Assembly (NCBI GenBank): GCA_018401615.1
Contig: JAGYKN010000003.1
Span: 1 to 64,000, forward strand
Reading direction: 5' to 3'
DNA length: 64,000 bases
Origin: Burkholderiaceae bacterium
GTDB lineage: Bacteria; Pseudomonadota; Gammaproteobacteria; Burkholderiales; Burkholderiaceae_A
The translations under genes and the position numbers were made by a program. The notes beneath the pieces were generated by a model. That model had not been told where the DNA came from and made no database searches. It saw only the letters and a program-made list of their open reading frames with translations. Below are positions 48,440 through 56,982 of the stretch, one piece after another (the first letter of the stretch is position 1; every line of letters starts with the position of its first letter).

Positions 48440-49699
48440 TTAGATGGCGTCTGCTGGCCGGGTGCCAGAAGCTTCTAATATTCTAGTCTCTAGACCCACC
48501 CGCACAAAGCGAGGGATCTGCTGCTTGACCTTGAAGAAACCAGCAGTGGCATGGGGCCAGACCATGTCATCCCAACGCCGACGCCCTTCACAGAGTGTTA
48601 ATCCGTTGGCCTCAAACACAGCTGACATCCCAAGAAGGTGGTCTTGCACCGGGCCAACGGGCAGGTAGGCAGTCAGGATCTGGGTGGCCCCATGACGCTG
48701 GGCCAACGCCACAATCTCTTCCGCTCGACCCATGCACAGCGGTGTGACAGGCAGGCCGCAACGCAACCCCGCATCTCCAAGCGCACCACGCTCAAAAGAC
48801 AGCACAAGGTCTGCCACCGGTCCCGAGGACCGCAAATGACCCGTCTCCAGGGTGGCTGCGGCCACGATCGATGGCCCGCAGAATCCTTCAAGGGCCTCTG
48901 GTGAGCAATCCTCATCCGTGATGAGAAGCAGGGTAGGCCGATTTGGATCCATTCTCTTGATGGTCCTCAGGGGTTGCGCATTGGGCAGGCCCTGCGGCTC
49001 CTCATCCTCTAGCCCGCAATCAACCTTCGCAAGGTCCTCGTCCCGCACATTAAAGCGCTGACCAGTGAACTTTCGGATGTTGTCGGCTCTGGCTGCATAG
49101 GGCTTGCCTCGAGTGTGGAGCCCAGCCACCCAACGCCAACTTAAGGTGTTTGAGGCGGCATCACCATCGAGCAGGTGGCGATAGAAAAAATCGGCCCCCA
49201 AACGCCAAGGAAGCTCAAAGGTGAAGATCCAGATCGAGGCAAACCACATGCGTGCGTGGTTGTGAAGATACCCAGTTTCTCGCAGCTCGCAGACCCAGGC
49301 ATCAAAGCAGTCAAGGCCAGTCTGACCAGCCAGTGCCTGCTCCAGACGGCGCCGGCCAACGGAATTGCCCGCCATCCGATCGGTGTCGGCTCCAAGGCCG
49401 TCTCGGTAAGCCGCCCAGACCTGCGGACGATGCTCGAGCCAGCCCTTGAAATACGATCGCCAAAAGACCTCTTGAATAAATTTCTCAGCCGCCGCTTCCC
49501 CATGCATTGCGACCGCAGCGGACACCACCTCCTGCTCGAGGATCAGCCTGCGCCGCAGATAGGGTGAGAGTCTTGAGACCGCCGTGTGTCGGCCTGGCCC
49601 GCGATCGTAATTGCGGCCATCGGTGTAGCGCGCGCCCATTCCAGGGCCAAAGGCCTCGAGGGCCGTTAAACCAGCAGCCCGGGTCGGTGTGGGGATCAA
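48440..49699 (-). CDS. Photolyase/cryptochrome-like protein, FAD domain first
   Basis: The N-terminal 200 or so residues match the FAD-binding helical domain of photolyases: GRNYDRGPGRHTAVSRLSPY, EVFWRSYFKGWLEHRP, GYLHNHARMWFASIWIFT and SNTLSWRWVAGLHTRGK. The usual N-terminal alpha/beta antenna domain is missing. Instead a Rossmann-like domain follows at about 255-400 (PTLLLITDEDCS onward, ending GFFKVKQQIPRF), suggesting a permuted order. I start at TTG 49699, overlapping the DCC gene stop (TTGA); ATG at 49777 is possible. Whether it repairs DNA or senses light is not known. Confidence 0.8.
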   Translation of the reverse strand: MIPTPTRAAGLTALEAFGPGMGARYTDGRNYDRGPGRHTAVSRLSPYLRRRLILEQEVVSAAVAMHGEAAAEKFIQEVFWRSYFKGWLEHRPQVWAAYRDGLGADTDRMAGNSVGRRRLEQALAGQTGLDCFDAWVCELRETGYLHNHARMWFASIWIFTFELPWRLGADFFYRHLLDGDAASNTLSWRWVAGLHTRGKPYAARADNIRKFTGQRFNVRDEDLAKVDCGLEDEEPQGLPNAQPLRTIKRMDPNRPTLLLITDEDCSPEALEGFCGPSIVAAATLETGHLRSSGPVADLVLSFERGALGDAGLRCGLPVTPLCMGRAEEIVALAQRHGATQILTAYLPVGPVQDHLLGMSAVFEANGLTLCEGRRRWDDMVWPHATAGFFKVKQQIPRFVRVGLETRILEASGTRPADAI

Positions 49700-50103
49700 C
49701 AGGTGCGGTCGCTGCAGATTCGACGCGTAAACGACTGCAAGAGGGGCCTCACACGAAGAAAGCCAAGATAGGCCCATTCCAACATCACCAGGACGCCGGG
49801 CAGCCGAGCAATCCTGGCGATCAGGCGCCACCCGGGCAGCCGAGCCCACATGGCAACAAAGGCAGCGGCCCCGCTCAGTCGAGAACCGTCCTCTCGTTGG
49901 ACATGGAAACGGGCCAATAGGACCTCGCGATCAGCCGCGTAACGAGCCTCTGATGCCGAGCCAGCGCTGATGTCCACAAAACTTAAGGCGCTCTCTGGCC
50001 GTGTGGCTGCTAGATTCTGAACATGTGAAATCTCACGGCGACAGAGCGGGCAGGCGCCGTCGTAGAGCACCGTGAGCACTTCTGTCGATTTAATGTCTGG
50101 CAT
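49696..50103 (-). CDS. DCC-family thiol-disulfide oxidoreductase-like protein (DUF393)
   Basis: A 135-residue protein with the family signature at the N-terminus: TVLYDGACPLCRREI, giving the D-x-x-C-x-x-C thioredoxin-like motif, and later W-x-x-LPGWRLIARIARLPG. Proteins of this family are often encoded beside photolyase-like genes; function unproven. ATG at 50103 chosen; the frame extends to 50472 without conserved sequence and across the divergent nuclease gene. Confidence 0.88.
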   Translation of the reverse strand: MPDIKSTEVLTVLYDGACPLCRREISHVQNLAATRPESALSFVDISAGSASEARYAADREVLLARFHVQREDGSRLSGAAAFVAMWARLPGWRLIARIARLPGVLVMLEWAYLGFLRVRPLLQSFTRRICSDRTC

Positions 50104-50206
50104 GTCTAGACTCCTCAAGATTGTGAATTGCATCACACAAGCAAGATCTGCTGCTGCAGTTGACATGCTGCCCATGCGGGAAAAGACAGTCCAGTAAACT
50201 CTCAGC

Positions 50207-50737
50207 ATGTTCCGAACATCCCCCGCCTGGCTGATTCTCTTTTGTGGCTTTCTACTGTCCTTTGGACTGTCGGCCAGCGAAATCCTCGGCAGGGTGGTGG
50301 CTGTCTCTGACGGGGACAGCATCACAGTCCTGGCCTCGGACAACCGCCAGGTAAAGGTCCGACTCGCCGGCATCGATGCCCCAGAGCGCAGCCAATCCTT
50401 TGGCCAGTCGAGTCGCCGGAATTTGTCAGACCTGGTCTTCGGGAAAGAGGTGAGGGTGAGCGTGGTCGACAAAGATCGCTACGGGCGCATTGTGGGAATA
50501 GTCTATGTGCCCGTGCCCGGCCCAAACGGCGAGATTGTCATTGATGTGGATCTCGCACAGATTGAATCGGGGCACGCCTGGGCATACCGAAGTTACCTGC
50601 GCACCCTGCCTGCCGAGACGGCCAAACGTTATGTTGCGGCAGAAGACAATGCCAAGGCCCGCAGACAGGGGCTCTGGATAGAAAATGACCCCAACCCGCC
50701 CTGGGAGTGGCGCCGTGAGAAGCGTGAAAAGAAGTAG
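50207..50737 (+). CDS. Secreted thermonuclease-like protein (SNase family)
   Basis: A 176-residue staphylococcal-nuclease-fold protein with a Sec signal peptide (cleavage near LSASE). Core motifs: GRVVAVSDGDSITVL, VRLAGIDAPE, and the catalytic Arg/Glu/Arg set around RLAGIDAPE and YGRIVG. It ends with a basic KKREKRE-like tail. Divergent from the DCC gene. It overlaps the start region of the ChaN-like gene. Confidence 0.9.
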   Translation: MFRTSPAWLILFCGFLLSFGLSASEILGRVVAVSDGDSITVLASDNRQVKVRLAGIDAPERSQSFGQSSRRNLSDLVFGKEVRVSVVDKDRYGRIVGIVYVPVPGPNGEIVIDVDLAQIESGHAWAYRSYLRTLPAETAKRYVAAEDNAKARRQGLWIENDPNPPWEWRREKREKK

Positions 50738-51638
50738 CGCAGCGCGCAGCGCCTTGAGACTCGCGGTGATGCTGGTCTGCGGGGCCAGCCTTTTGCATCA
50801 GCCTGCCGATGCCACCAATGTCACCAATGTCCCTAATGCCCCCAATGCCACCGTCGCCACCGACGCCACCGACGCTGCCGCCGGCCACATTGAGATCGGG
50901 GGACAGCCCGCCACGCAGGCGCAACTCATCGCCTTTTTAAAAACCGCAGACGTCCTGCTCCTTGGTGAGTTTCATGACAATCCCCAACATCACGACCTCC
51001 GCGCCATGCTCCTGCGGTTGCTCTCTGAGCGTGGTTTTCAGGTGGTGGTTGAACACCTAAATGCCCCTGAGAAGATGACGCCTGGCAGCCCAGAGACGCA
51101 GCTCAGACGTTTGGAGGCAGCCGGCTTTGATCAAAAAGGCTGGCGCTGGCCAATCCACAAGCCACTCATTGACACCAGTGATGCCCTCGGTCTGGACCTC
51201 TGGGGCGCAAACCTCGGCAGGGAACAACTTCGCAACCCGCCACCCGCCAACCTGCTCGAGATCCTAAACCGGGCCCCGCTCTCCCGTGGCGCCCAGACCA
51301 GGCTCGATGAAGACCTCAGAGTGGGCCACTGCGGAATGTTGCCTGAGGAACACATCGGCAGCATACGATCGGCCCAACGCCTCAGAGATGCCAGCATGGC
51401 CGTGGTGGCGCAGCAGAGGGCCCCATCGATCGTGCTGCTCGGCAATGGGCATGCTCGCAAGGACTATGGGGTTCCTCAGGTTCTTCGGGCGACTCATCCC
51501 GCCCTCAGGGTCATCTCCGTTGGATTCATCGAGGCCCCCCTTAAAGACACCACCACCTTTGATGCAACTTGGCAGACACCTCGTCTGGAGCGACCCGATC
51601 CCTGCGAAGAACTCCGAAAGCAGTTCAAGAGGCCCTGA
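50724..51638 (+). CDS. ChaN-family (heme/iron-regulated) protein
   Basis: Contains the ChaN domain: VLLLGEFHDNPQHHDLRAMLL near the N-terminus, VVEHLN, and VLLLGNGHARKDYGVP near the end, resembling heme-binding lipoprotein ChaN of Campylobacter. A signal-like hydrophobic stretch (ALRLAVMLVCGASLL) precedes a low-complexity Asn/Thr/Ala linker. Starts are ambiguous: GTG at 50724, GTG at 50715, or ATG at 50685; all overlap the nuclease gene. Its function is inferred only. Confidence 0.82.
   Translation: MKRSSAARSALRLAVMLVCGASLLHQPADATNVTNVPNAPNATVATDATDAAAGHIEIGGQPATQAQLIAFLKTADVLLLGEFHDNPQHHDLRAMLLRLLSERGFQVVVEHLNAPEKMTPGSPETQLRRLEAAGFDQKGWRWPIHKPLIDTSDALGLDLWGANLGREQLRNPPPANLLEILNRAPLSRGAQTRLDEDLRVGHCGMLPEEHIGSIRSAQRLRDASMAVVAQQRAPSIVLLGNGHARKDYGVPQVLRATHPALRVISVGFIEAPLKDTTTFDATWQTPRLERPDPCEELRKQFKRP
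50808..50883 (+). repeat. Low-complexity repeat within the ChaN-like gene
   Basis: Imperfect 9-base units built on ACCAATGTC and GCCACCGAC encode an Asn/Val/Thr/Ala/Asp-rich linker right after the signal peptide. Such tracts vary in length by slippage. No function is evident. Confidence 0.75.
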
Positions 51639-51656
51639 GCGTCGTCACACTTGCAG

Positions 51657-51732
51657 TGGTGCCGGTGAAAGGAATCGAACCCTCGACCTTCGCATTACGA
51701 ATGCGCTGCTCTACCATCTGAGCTACACCGGC
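51657..51732 (-). tRNA. tRNA-Thr (anticodon CGT)
   Basis: On the minus strand GCCGGTG pairs with CACCGGC, followed by ACCA. D-arm GCTCAGATGGTAGAGC, anticodon stem GCGCA/TGCGA with loop TTCGTAA (CGT, reads ACG), T-arm GAGGGTTCGATTCCTTT. It lies between the convergent ChaN-like gene and ispH. Confidence 0.96.
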
Positions 51733-51762
51733 ACGGTGCATCGACAACGATGTTAATTGATC

Positions 51763-52701
51763 TCAGGACAGCCCCTTTGGCAGCGGAAAGCGGATGGTCT
51801 CCTCGGCACCGGGTAATCGCCTCACCGAGGTGGCGCCGAGTGCCTTTACGGCCAGAACAAGACCCTGAACGAGGGCCTCCGGCGCAGAGGCTCCGGCTGT
51901 GATCCCCACCCTCTGCTTGCCCTCAAGCCAGGCAGGAATGAGCTCTTCTGCACCGTTTAGGAGGTGGGCTGGAACCCCATGCCGCTCGGCCACCTCGCGC
52001 AGCCGATTGGTGTTCGAGCTGGTCTTGCTTCCAACGACCAACACCACGTCAACCTGGCCCGACATGAGCTTGACCGCATCTTGACGGTTCTGGGTGGCGT
52101 AGCAGATGTCACTCACCTTGGGGCCGCGAATATTTGGAAAGTGTTTGCGCAACTCCCTCACCACTGAATCGGTGTCATCCATCGACAGCGTGGTCTGCGT
52201 GACATAGGCGAGCCGGTCTGGGGTCCGGACCCTTAGTCGGCCGGCCTGACTCTCATCTTCCACAAGATAGATGCCCCCGTCGAGCTGGCCCATGGTGCCC
52301 TCAACCTCGGGATGGCCCGCATGTCCAATCATCACCACCTCCATGCCCTCAGCAGCCAACTTCCTGACTTCGACATGGACCTTGGTGACCAACGGACAGG
52401 TGGCATCAAAGACATCTAGGTCACGGGCTGCAGCATGATCTCGTACCTTTCGGGCAACACCATGTGCGCTCATGATCAGTCGCGATCCGAGGGGGACCTC
52501 GTCGAGATCCTCGACGAATATCGCCCCCTTGGCTCGCAGATCGGCCACCACATGGTCGTTGTGAACGATCTCGTGCCGCACATAAATGGGCGCACCAAAC
52601 TTCTCAAGCGCACGCTCAACGATCTCGATGGCCCGATCAACACCCGCACAAAACCCTCGGGGCTCGGCTAAAACAATTTCAACTTCATGGCTCGGTGGCA
52701 T
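51763..52701 (-). CDS. ispH: 4-hydroxy-3-methylbut-2-enyl diphosphate reductase
   Basis: Last enzyme of the MEP pathway, an Fe-S protein forming IPP and DMAPP. The 312 residues contain the three cluster cysteines ([22 protein letters not shown]) and the conserved [11 protein letters not shown]. Its partner ispG is in this window at 22.6 kb. It begins two bases after fkpB. Confidence 0.97.
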   Translation of the reverse strand: MPPSHEVEIVLAEPRGFCAGVDRAIEIVERALEKFGAPIYVRHEIVHNDHVVADLRAKGAIFVEDLDEVPLGSRLIMSAHGVARKVRDHAAARDLDVFDATCPLVTKVHVEVRKLAAEGMEVVMIGHAGHPEVEGTMGQLDGGIYLVEDESQAGRLRVRTPDRLAYVTQTTLSMDDTDSVVRELRKHFPNIRGPKVSDICYATQNRQDAVKLMSGQVDVVLVVGSKTSSNTNRLREVAERHGVPAHLLNGAEELIPAWLEGKQRVGITAGASAPEALVQGLVLAVKALGATSVRRLPGAEETIRFPLPKGLS

Positions 52702-52703
52702 CT

Positions 52704-53180
52704 CTACAAGACTCCAATCATCTGGACTTCAAAGCGAAGCGGCTGCCCCGCGAGGGGGTGGTTGAAATCAAAGAGGGCGGCATCACCTTCCCACCCCTTA
52801 AAAACGCCCGCGAAACGCCCGCCGTCTGGGGTTGGAAACTCAAGGAGATCTCCGAGCTCAAGGGGGTCAGTGGGGTCTGCATGGGCCTCAATTAATTTTC
52901 GAGCAACCAGCTGCAAGAGCTCAGGGTTGCGCGGGCCGAAGGCATCATCGGGCCCGAGATCGTAGGACTTGGTCTGACCCTCCAGCAAGGCCAGCAGGCA
53001 GCGCTCCAGCCCGGGGGCGAACTGACCCGCTCCCAATTGAAGGGTGGCCGGGCTTGCCTCAAAGGTGCTGAGGTAGACCCTGCCAGCCTCTGGATCTGAG
53101 AGCCGGTAATGAAAGGTCACATGTGAATCGGGCTGCACGTGGACATTTGGCGAATGGTTTGTGGGCGGCTGCATTTGCAT
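52704..53180 (-). CDS. fkpB: FKBP-type peptidyl-prolyl isomerase (SlpA type)
   Basis: A 158-residue cytoplasmic isomerase/chaperone of the SlyD/SlpA group. It shows [13 protein letters not shown], the FKBP core [20 protein letters not shown] and an insert-in-flap domain [15 protein letters not shown]. fkpB-ispH order is conserved in proteobacteria. Its 5' end is near the divergent radC start. Confidence 0.93.
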   Translation of the reverse strand: MQMQPPTNHSPNVHVQPDSHVTFHYRLSDPEAGRVYLSTFEASPATLQLGAGQFAPGLERCLLALLEGQTKSYDLGPDDAFGPRNPELLQLVARKLIEAHADPTDPLELGDLLEFPTPDGGRFAGVFKGWEGDAALFDFNHPLAGQPLRFEVQMIGVL

Positions 53181-53210
53181 AGTGGGATTTTACCCACTGG
53201 ACCATCCAAT

Positions 53211-53861
53211 ATGACCCCCAACATCAACGAACAACCCAGGGAAAAGCTCCTCAAGCGCGGAGCGGCCAGCCTCACGGACAGCGAGCTGCTTAGAATCCTG
53301 GTGGGGCCTGGGAGCAGCCTGGCCAGTGGTTCACAGCTGGCTGACCACCTGCTTGAGCGACTTGGTGGGCTCACAGCCATTCTGGCTGCCCCTGCCCCGC
53401 AACTGCTCAGCATTGTTGGAATGGGCCCAGCGAAAGTCTCCATTCTGAGTGCGGCGGCCGAGGCAGCTCGCCGGGCGACCGAAAGCCCTCCCCTGGGCAA
53501 TCCGCTGCCAAATCCGATGGCGCTGGCCCCCTGGCTCATTGCCCACCTGGCGGGCCGCCCGCATGAGGTCTTCGGGGCTGCCTTCCTCGATAGCCGCAAG
53601 CGCTTGATTCGTATTGAAGAATTGTTCCGCGGCAGCCTCAGTCAGACCAGTGTGTACCCTCGGGAGGTCGCCAGCCGAGCCCTTCAGCTCAACGCTGCAA
53701 ATCTTGTGATTTTCCACAACCATCCGTCAGGCTTGGCCCAGGCCAGCATGGCGGACATACGACTGACAACCAGCCTGCGCAGCCTGTTGGGCCAGCTCGA
53801 CATTGAGCTGCTCGACCACCTCTTGGTGGCCGGCAACCAGGTCGTGAGCATCTCGAGTTGA
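53211..53861 (+). CDS. radC: RadC (JAMM/MPN domain) family protein
   Basis: The ATG at 53211 (216 aa) gives MTPNINEQPREKLL, the usual RadC beginning. The helix-hairpin-helix part (LLSIVGMGPAKVSIL) is followed by the JAMM metal motif H169-x-H171-PSG with D182. Once linked to DNA repair, the role is now unclear. The frame upstream to 53139 overlaps fkpB and is rejected. It stands just before rpmB, the common order. Confidence 0.94.
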   Translation: MTPNINEQPREKLLKRGAASLTDSELLRILVGPGSSLASGSQLADHLLERLGGLTAILAAPAPQLLSIVGMGPAKVSILSAAAEAARRATESPPLGNPLPNPMALAPWLIAHLAGRPHEVFGAAFLDSRKRLIRIEELFRGSLSQTSVYPREVASRALQLNAANLVIFHNHPSGLAQASMADIRLTTSLRSLLGQLDIELLDHLLVAGNQVVSISS

Positions 53862-53921
53862 CCCAAGGCCTTGTTTTTTTTACAATCGGGGGCTCTGCGG
53901 AACGTTTACAAGGAATTTGTT

Positions 53922-54155
53922 ATGGCACGCGTCTGCCAAGTCACGGGTAAAAAACCAATGGTTGGGAACAATGTGTCTCACGCCAACAACAAAACAAAGC
54001 GGCGTTTTCTGCCCAACCTGCACTACCGCCGGTTCTGGGTGGAAGGTGAGAAGCGTTGGATCCGCCTTCGGGTCTCGGCTGCTGCCTTGCGCACCATCAC
54101 CAAAAACGGCATTGAGTCGGTGCTAGCGGACCTTCGTGCCCGCGGCGCCCTCTAA
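53922..54155 (+). CDS. rpmB: 50S ribosomal protein L28
   Basis: The ATG at 53922 gives a 77-residue protein beginning [20 protein letters not shown], the L28 N-terminus, and ending with [15 protein letters not shown] lies about eight bases upstream. A TTTTTTTT-TACAAT-like AT-rich stretch at 53873-53886 may belong to its promoter. Confidence 0.98.
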   Translation: MARVCQVTGKKPMVGNNVSHANNKTKRRFLPNLHYRRFWVEGEKRWIRLRVSAAALRTITKNGIESVLADLRARGAL

Positions 54156-54175
54156 GGCCTCTCAGGAGCAGACAG

Positions 54176-54343
54176 ATGGCAAAGTCAGGACGCGAGAAAA
54201 TCAAGCTGGAGTCCTCTGCGGGCACCGGCCATTTCTACACCACCACCAAGAACAAGAAAACCATGCCAGAGAAGATGGAGATCAAGAAGTTTGATCCCAA
54301 GGCGCGTGCGCATGTGATGTACAAGGAAGCGAAGATCAAATAG
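54176..54343 (+). CDS. rpmG: 50S ribosomal protein L33
   Basis: A 55-residue protein with the standard start [20 protein letters not shown] and end YKEAKIK. It follows rpmB by 20 bases with an AGGAG site, the normal rpmB-rpmG operon. It is convergent with the last tad gene. Confidence 0.97.
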   Translation: MAKSGREKIKLESSAGTGHFYTTTKNKKTMPEKMEIKKFDPKARAHVMYKEAKIK

Positions 54344-54368
54344 CAATTCTGTGGGGCCCTCGGCTGCT

Positions 54369-55418
54369 CTAGCGACCGAGGGTGGCAGCCAAGAGGGGGG
54401 ACTGCGCAATGCTGATCCCAGTTGCCGAGAGCCCAATCATTGGGGTGGGCGGCCCGAAAGCCAACCGGCCAGACAACAAAAGACATTCCCGACGAAAATC
54501 GACGGAGCCGCATCCTTGGGCCACCCGCAGGGCCTTTGCAATCGCAGGCCCTGCCACCGGAACGATGAGCGGAACCCCAACACTCACACGAATCTTTAGA
54601 CTCGCTGCATCGATGTAATGCACCTGGGATCGACGTCCAATTGCAAGACCATCATCATTGGCAACGGTGCCGCTTGAAGGCACGATTGTGTCGGGCTGAA
54701 CCCAGGCAGGCGGACGAATGACGCCAGTCCCAGCATGGGCCCAATCCTCGAATGTGGCCGCTGTGGGAGACACGATGGACCATGTGATCTGCCCCTGTGC
54801 CTTGGCCATTGCGTAGCGGCCTGCTGCACCTGCAACAGTGAGCAGCGCCTCTCGCTCAGCAGCCGGCTTTAGATCGAACCAGATGGGTGCCAGGCCCCTG
54901 GCCAATCCACGATCAATGGCCAGCGCTCGCCCACCCTCGAGCGCACCTTGCCGGGCCGCCTCTGATGCCGCGTATTGAACAATGAGGGAGGCTAGACCAA
55001 CCAACATGAGTTGTGTCAGGCCAAGTGCCAGCATCAGCATCAAGGGCAGCATCAGAAGCCCTTCAATCATCGAAAAGCCCTCTGGTGGCTTGCGGCAGCC
55101 CTGCCCGAGCCGCACCTCAACGACCTGGGCAGCATCTGGTTCCCAGTAGAGTCCCAATGGAGATGATGACCCCTCGCGAATGAGGTTTCCCTCGTGGTCA
55201 AAAAATCCAAAACGAAACGCGCCCGTTGGCATCCAGCGGTGAATCGCCTGACACCCAGGCAGGACCAGGGCCGTCGTGTCACGACAACGCATCAACCCCC
55301 AGAAGCGATCCCAGGCGTGTCGGGCCACAACAATGGGGACGTCGCCCACCTGGTCTGACGCCTGTCGTCTTATCCAATCGACCATGGAGGGCGTGACCCC
55401 CGCGTTGATCGACATCAT
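54369..55418 (-). CDS. DUF192-like domain fused to a TadE-like pseudopilin
   Basis: A 349-residue protein. Residues about 28-104 look like DUF192: VARHAWDRFWGLMRC, then RWMPTGAFRFGFFDHEGN and VVEVRLG. Then comes a prepilin cleavage site G114|FSMIE with Glu at +5, a hydrophobic helix (LLMLPLMLMLALGLTQLMLVG) and a TadE-type periplasmic domain to the end. ATG at 55418 overlaps the tadC stop (ATGA). A GTG at 55115 would instead give a plain pseudopilin with a 13-residue leader. The whole upstream region looks coding, which supports a real fusion. TadE proteins are minor pilus subunits. Confidence 0.8.
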   Translation of the reverse strand: MMSINAGVTPSMVDWIRRQASDQVGDVPIVVARHAWDRFWGLMRCRDTTALVLPGCQAIHRWMPTGAFRFGFFDHEGNLIREGSSSPLGLYWEPDAAQVVEVRLGQGCRKPPEGFSMIEGLLMLPLMLMLALGLTQLMLVGLASLIVQYAASEAARQGALEGGRALAIDRGLARGLAPIWFDLKPAAEREALLTVAGAAGRYAMAKAQGQITWSIVSPTAATFEDWAHAGTGVIRPPAWVQPDTIVPSSGTVANDDGLAIGRRSQVHYIDAASLKIRVSVGVPLIVPVAGPAIAKALRVAQGCGSVDFRRECLLLSGRLAFGPPTPMIGLSATGISIAQSPLLAATLGR

Positions 55419-56284
55419 GAGAACTGGTCCAGAAGTCGAAAGACCAGGGGCGCAAAGAGAATAATAAAAGTACACGGGAAGATGCAGATCATCAGCGGCC
55501 CGAGCAGCTTGACCGGGGCCTCCTGGGCGCGCCTCTCCATGCTCAGCTGAAAATAGCGCCTTGCCTGAGACGACTGATCCCGCAGGATCTGGCCCAGACT
55601 CAGTCCGCTCTGCTCTGCAGACAGCACCGATGCTGAAAATTGCTCCACTGCGGTAATTGGCAGTGCCTGTCGAAGCAGGCCAAGCGCCTCCGCACGCCCC
55701 CGATTGTGGCGGACATCCGAGGCCACTCTTTTTAAGACTGACACCCAGGCCTGGCGGCCCCGTCCACTGATTCGGTCAGCTGCAACAGCAAATGCCGTTG
55801 AGAATGATTGGCCCCCCTCCAGGGCCAGTGCCAATCCGTCCAAGAAGACTGGAAAGCCCCTCTCAGCGGCCCGACACTCGGCATCCAGACGGGTCTTGAG
55901 CATGCGACTTGGGTGATAAAAACCAAGCCAAAACGCGATTGGAAGGAGCCACCACAATGACCCGATGCCAACGACCAAGCAGCCCGTTGCCGCGATCAAG
56001 ACAAACCCGAGTCCGCTCAGGAGCCTGTAGGCCAGCCACACCGACTCCTCCATGGGATCACGCCAGCCAGCCACCATCATGTTGATCCGAAGAGCAGGTT
56101 GGTCTACTGCCCACCGAGCAACAACGGGTGCCAGGCGTTTGGCCAGGCCAAGGTGAATCTCCTTGAAGGACCTCTGCCGCTCGAGCTTCCACCATTGCCA
56201 AAGCGCGAGACGATTCAGAGGCAACGCCGCCACGATGAAAAAGACAGACACGCCCACCAAGACGCTTGAGATATCTTGACTCAC
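55415..56284 (-). CDS. tadC: Tad pilus inner-membrane protein TadC
   Basis: GspF-domain platform protein. The 289 residues from GTG 56284 carry a T2SSF domain (GFPVFLDGLALALEGGQSFSTAF and LSAEQSGLSLGQILRDQS) between three or four transmembrane helices. GGAGG is seven bases upstream. It follows tadB by two bases and overlaps the next gene by ATGA. Confidence 0.9.
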   Translation of the reverse strand: MSQDISSVLVGVSVFFIVAALPLNRLALWQWWKLERQRSFKEIHLGLAKRLAPVVARWAVDQPALRINMMVAGWRDPMEESVWLAYRLLSGLGFVLIAATGCLVVGIGSLWWLLPIAFWLGFYHPSRMLKTRLDAECRAAERGFPVFLDGLALALEGGQSFSTAFAVAADRISGRGRQAWVSVLKRVASDVRHNRGRAEALGLLRQALPITAVEQFSASVLSAEQSGLSLGQILRDQSSQARRYFQLSMERRAQEAPVKLLGPLMICIFPCTFIILFAPLVFRLLDQFS

Positions 56285-56286
56285 CG

Positions 56287-56982
56287 CTAGACCTCCACGC
56301 GAACCAACTGCCGTATCCAGAGGGCACCAGAGATTTCGAGCATGCAGACAACCCCCATGACCACCCATCCCTGCCACGTGGTGAGGAAGAAATCGGCAGA
56401 CGTCGGATCAATCAGTATCAGCGAGCCCCCCAGTAGGACTGGGATGGCAAGCATCACCAGGGCCTGAAGCCGACCCTGTGAGGTCAGTGCTCGCATCTTC
56501 TCGGCCAGCACCAGCTCCTGCCTAAGGGCTTCTGCAAAACGCTTGAGCGCCTCGGAGAGACCACCGCCTGATTGCACAGACAGCCGAATACAAAATGCCA
56601 TGTCCATGGCCGGCGCCGACCCGAGGTTCTCTGACCAGCGCTCAAATGCGGTGTCCATGGAGTGCCCGAACTGAGTCAGGCGAAGGATCTCTCTGAATTC
56701 CCGAGACAGAATCGGAGACGAGAAGGCCGCAACCTGAACCAACGCCTGACGCAGCGATGACCCAGCCTGAATCGCACCGGCCAATAACTCGCAGGCCTGA
56801 GGGAGTTCTCGATGAAAGGCATCGTGGGTGTTGCGGCGCCCACCTCGGTAGGTGATCAGCTGTTGCCTGACCCGTTTAGACAGCCTTCCTGCCTGGGCGA
56901 GGAGCGTGCGCGGAGAGGGTAGCGTCGATATCACCAACATCGAGATGGCCACCCCCCAGAGTAGAGCGATGGCCGTGCTCAA
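56287..56982 (-). CDS. tadB: Tad pilus inner-membrane protein TadB
   Basis: The other GspF-domain platform protein. Features: an N-terminal helix ([18 protein letters not shown]), the T2SSF pattern ELPQACELLAGAIQAGSSLRQAL and RLSVQSGGGLSEALKRFAEALR, then two C-terminal helices. I start at TTG 56982, overlapping the tadA stop (TTGA), for 231 aa; ATG at 57036 would overlap tadA by 58 bases. Confidence 0.88.
   Translation of the reverse strand: MSTAIALLWGVAISMLVISTLPSPRTLLAQAGRLSKRVRQQLITYRGGRRNTHDAFHRELPQACELLAGAIQAGSSLRQALVQVAAFSSPILSREFREILRLTQFGHSMDTAFERWSENLGSAPAMDMAFCIRLSVQSGGGLSEALKRFAEALRQELVLAEKMRALTSQGRLQALVMLAIPVLLGGSLILIDPTSADFFLTTWQGWVVMGVVCMLEISGALWIRQLVRVEV

Noticed and set aside
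50538-50924. Gly/Asp/Ile-rich minus-strand frame
   Set aside because: Antisense of the low-complexity linker of the ChaN-like gene; repetitive composition only.
54357-54382. CCCTCGG/CCGAGGG hairpin between rpmG and the DUF192-TadE gene
   Set aside because: A good stem but no T-run on either side; it may still act bidirectionally, but I cannot support a terminator call.
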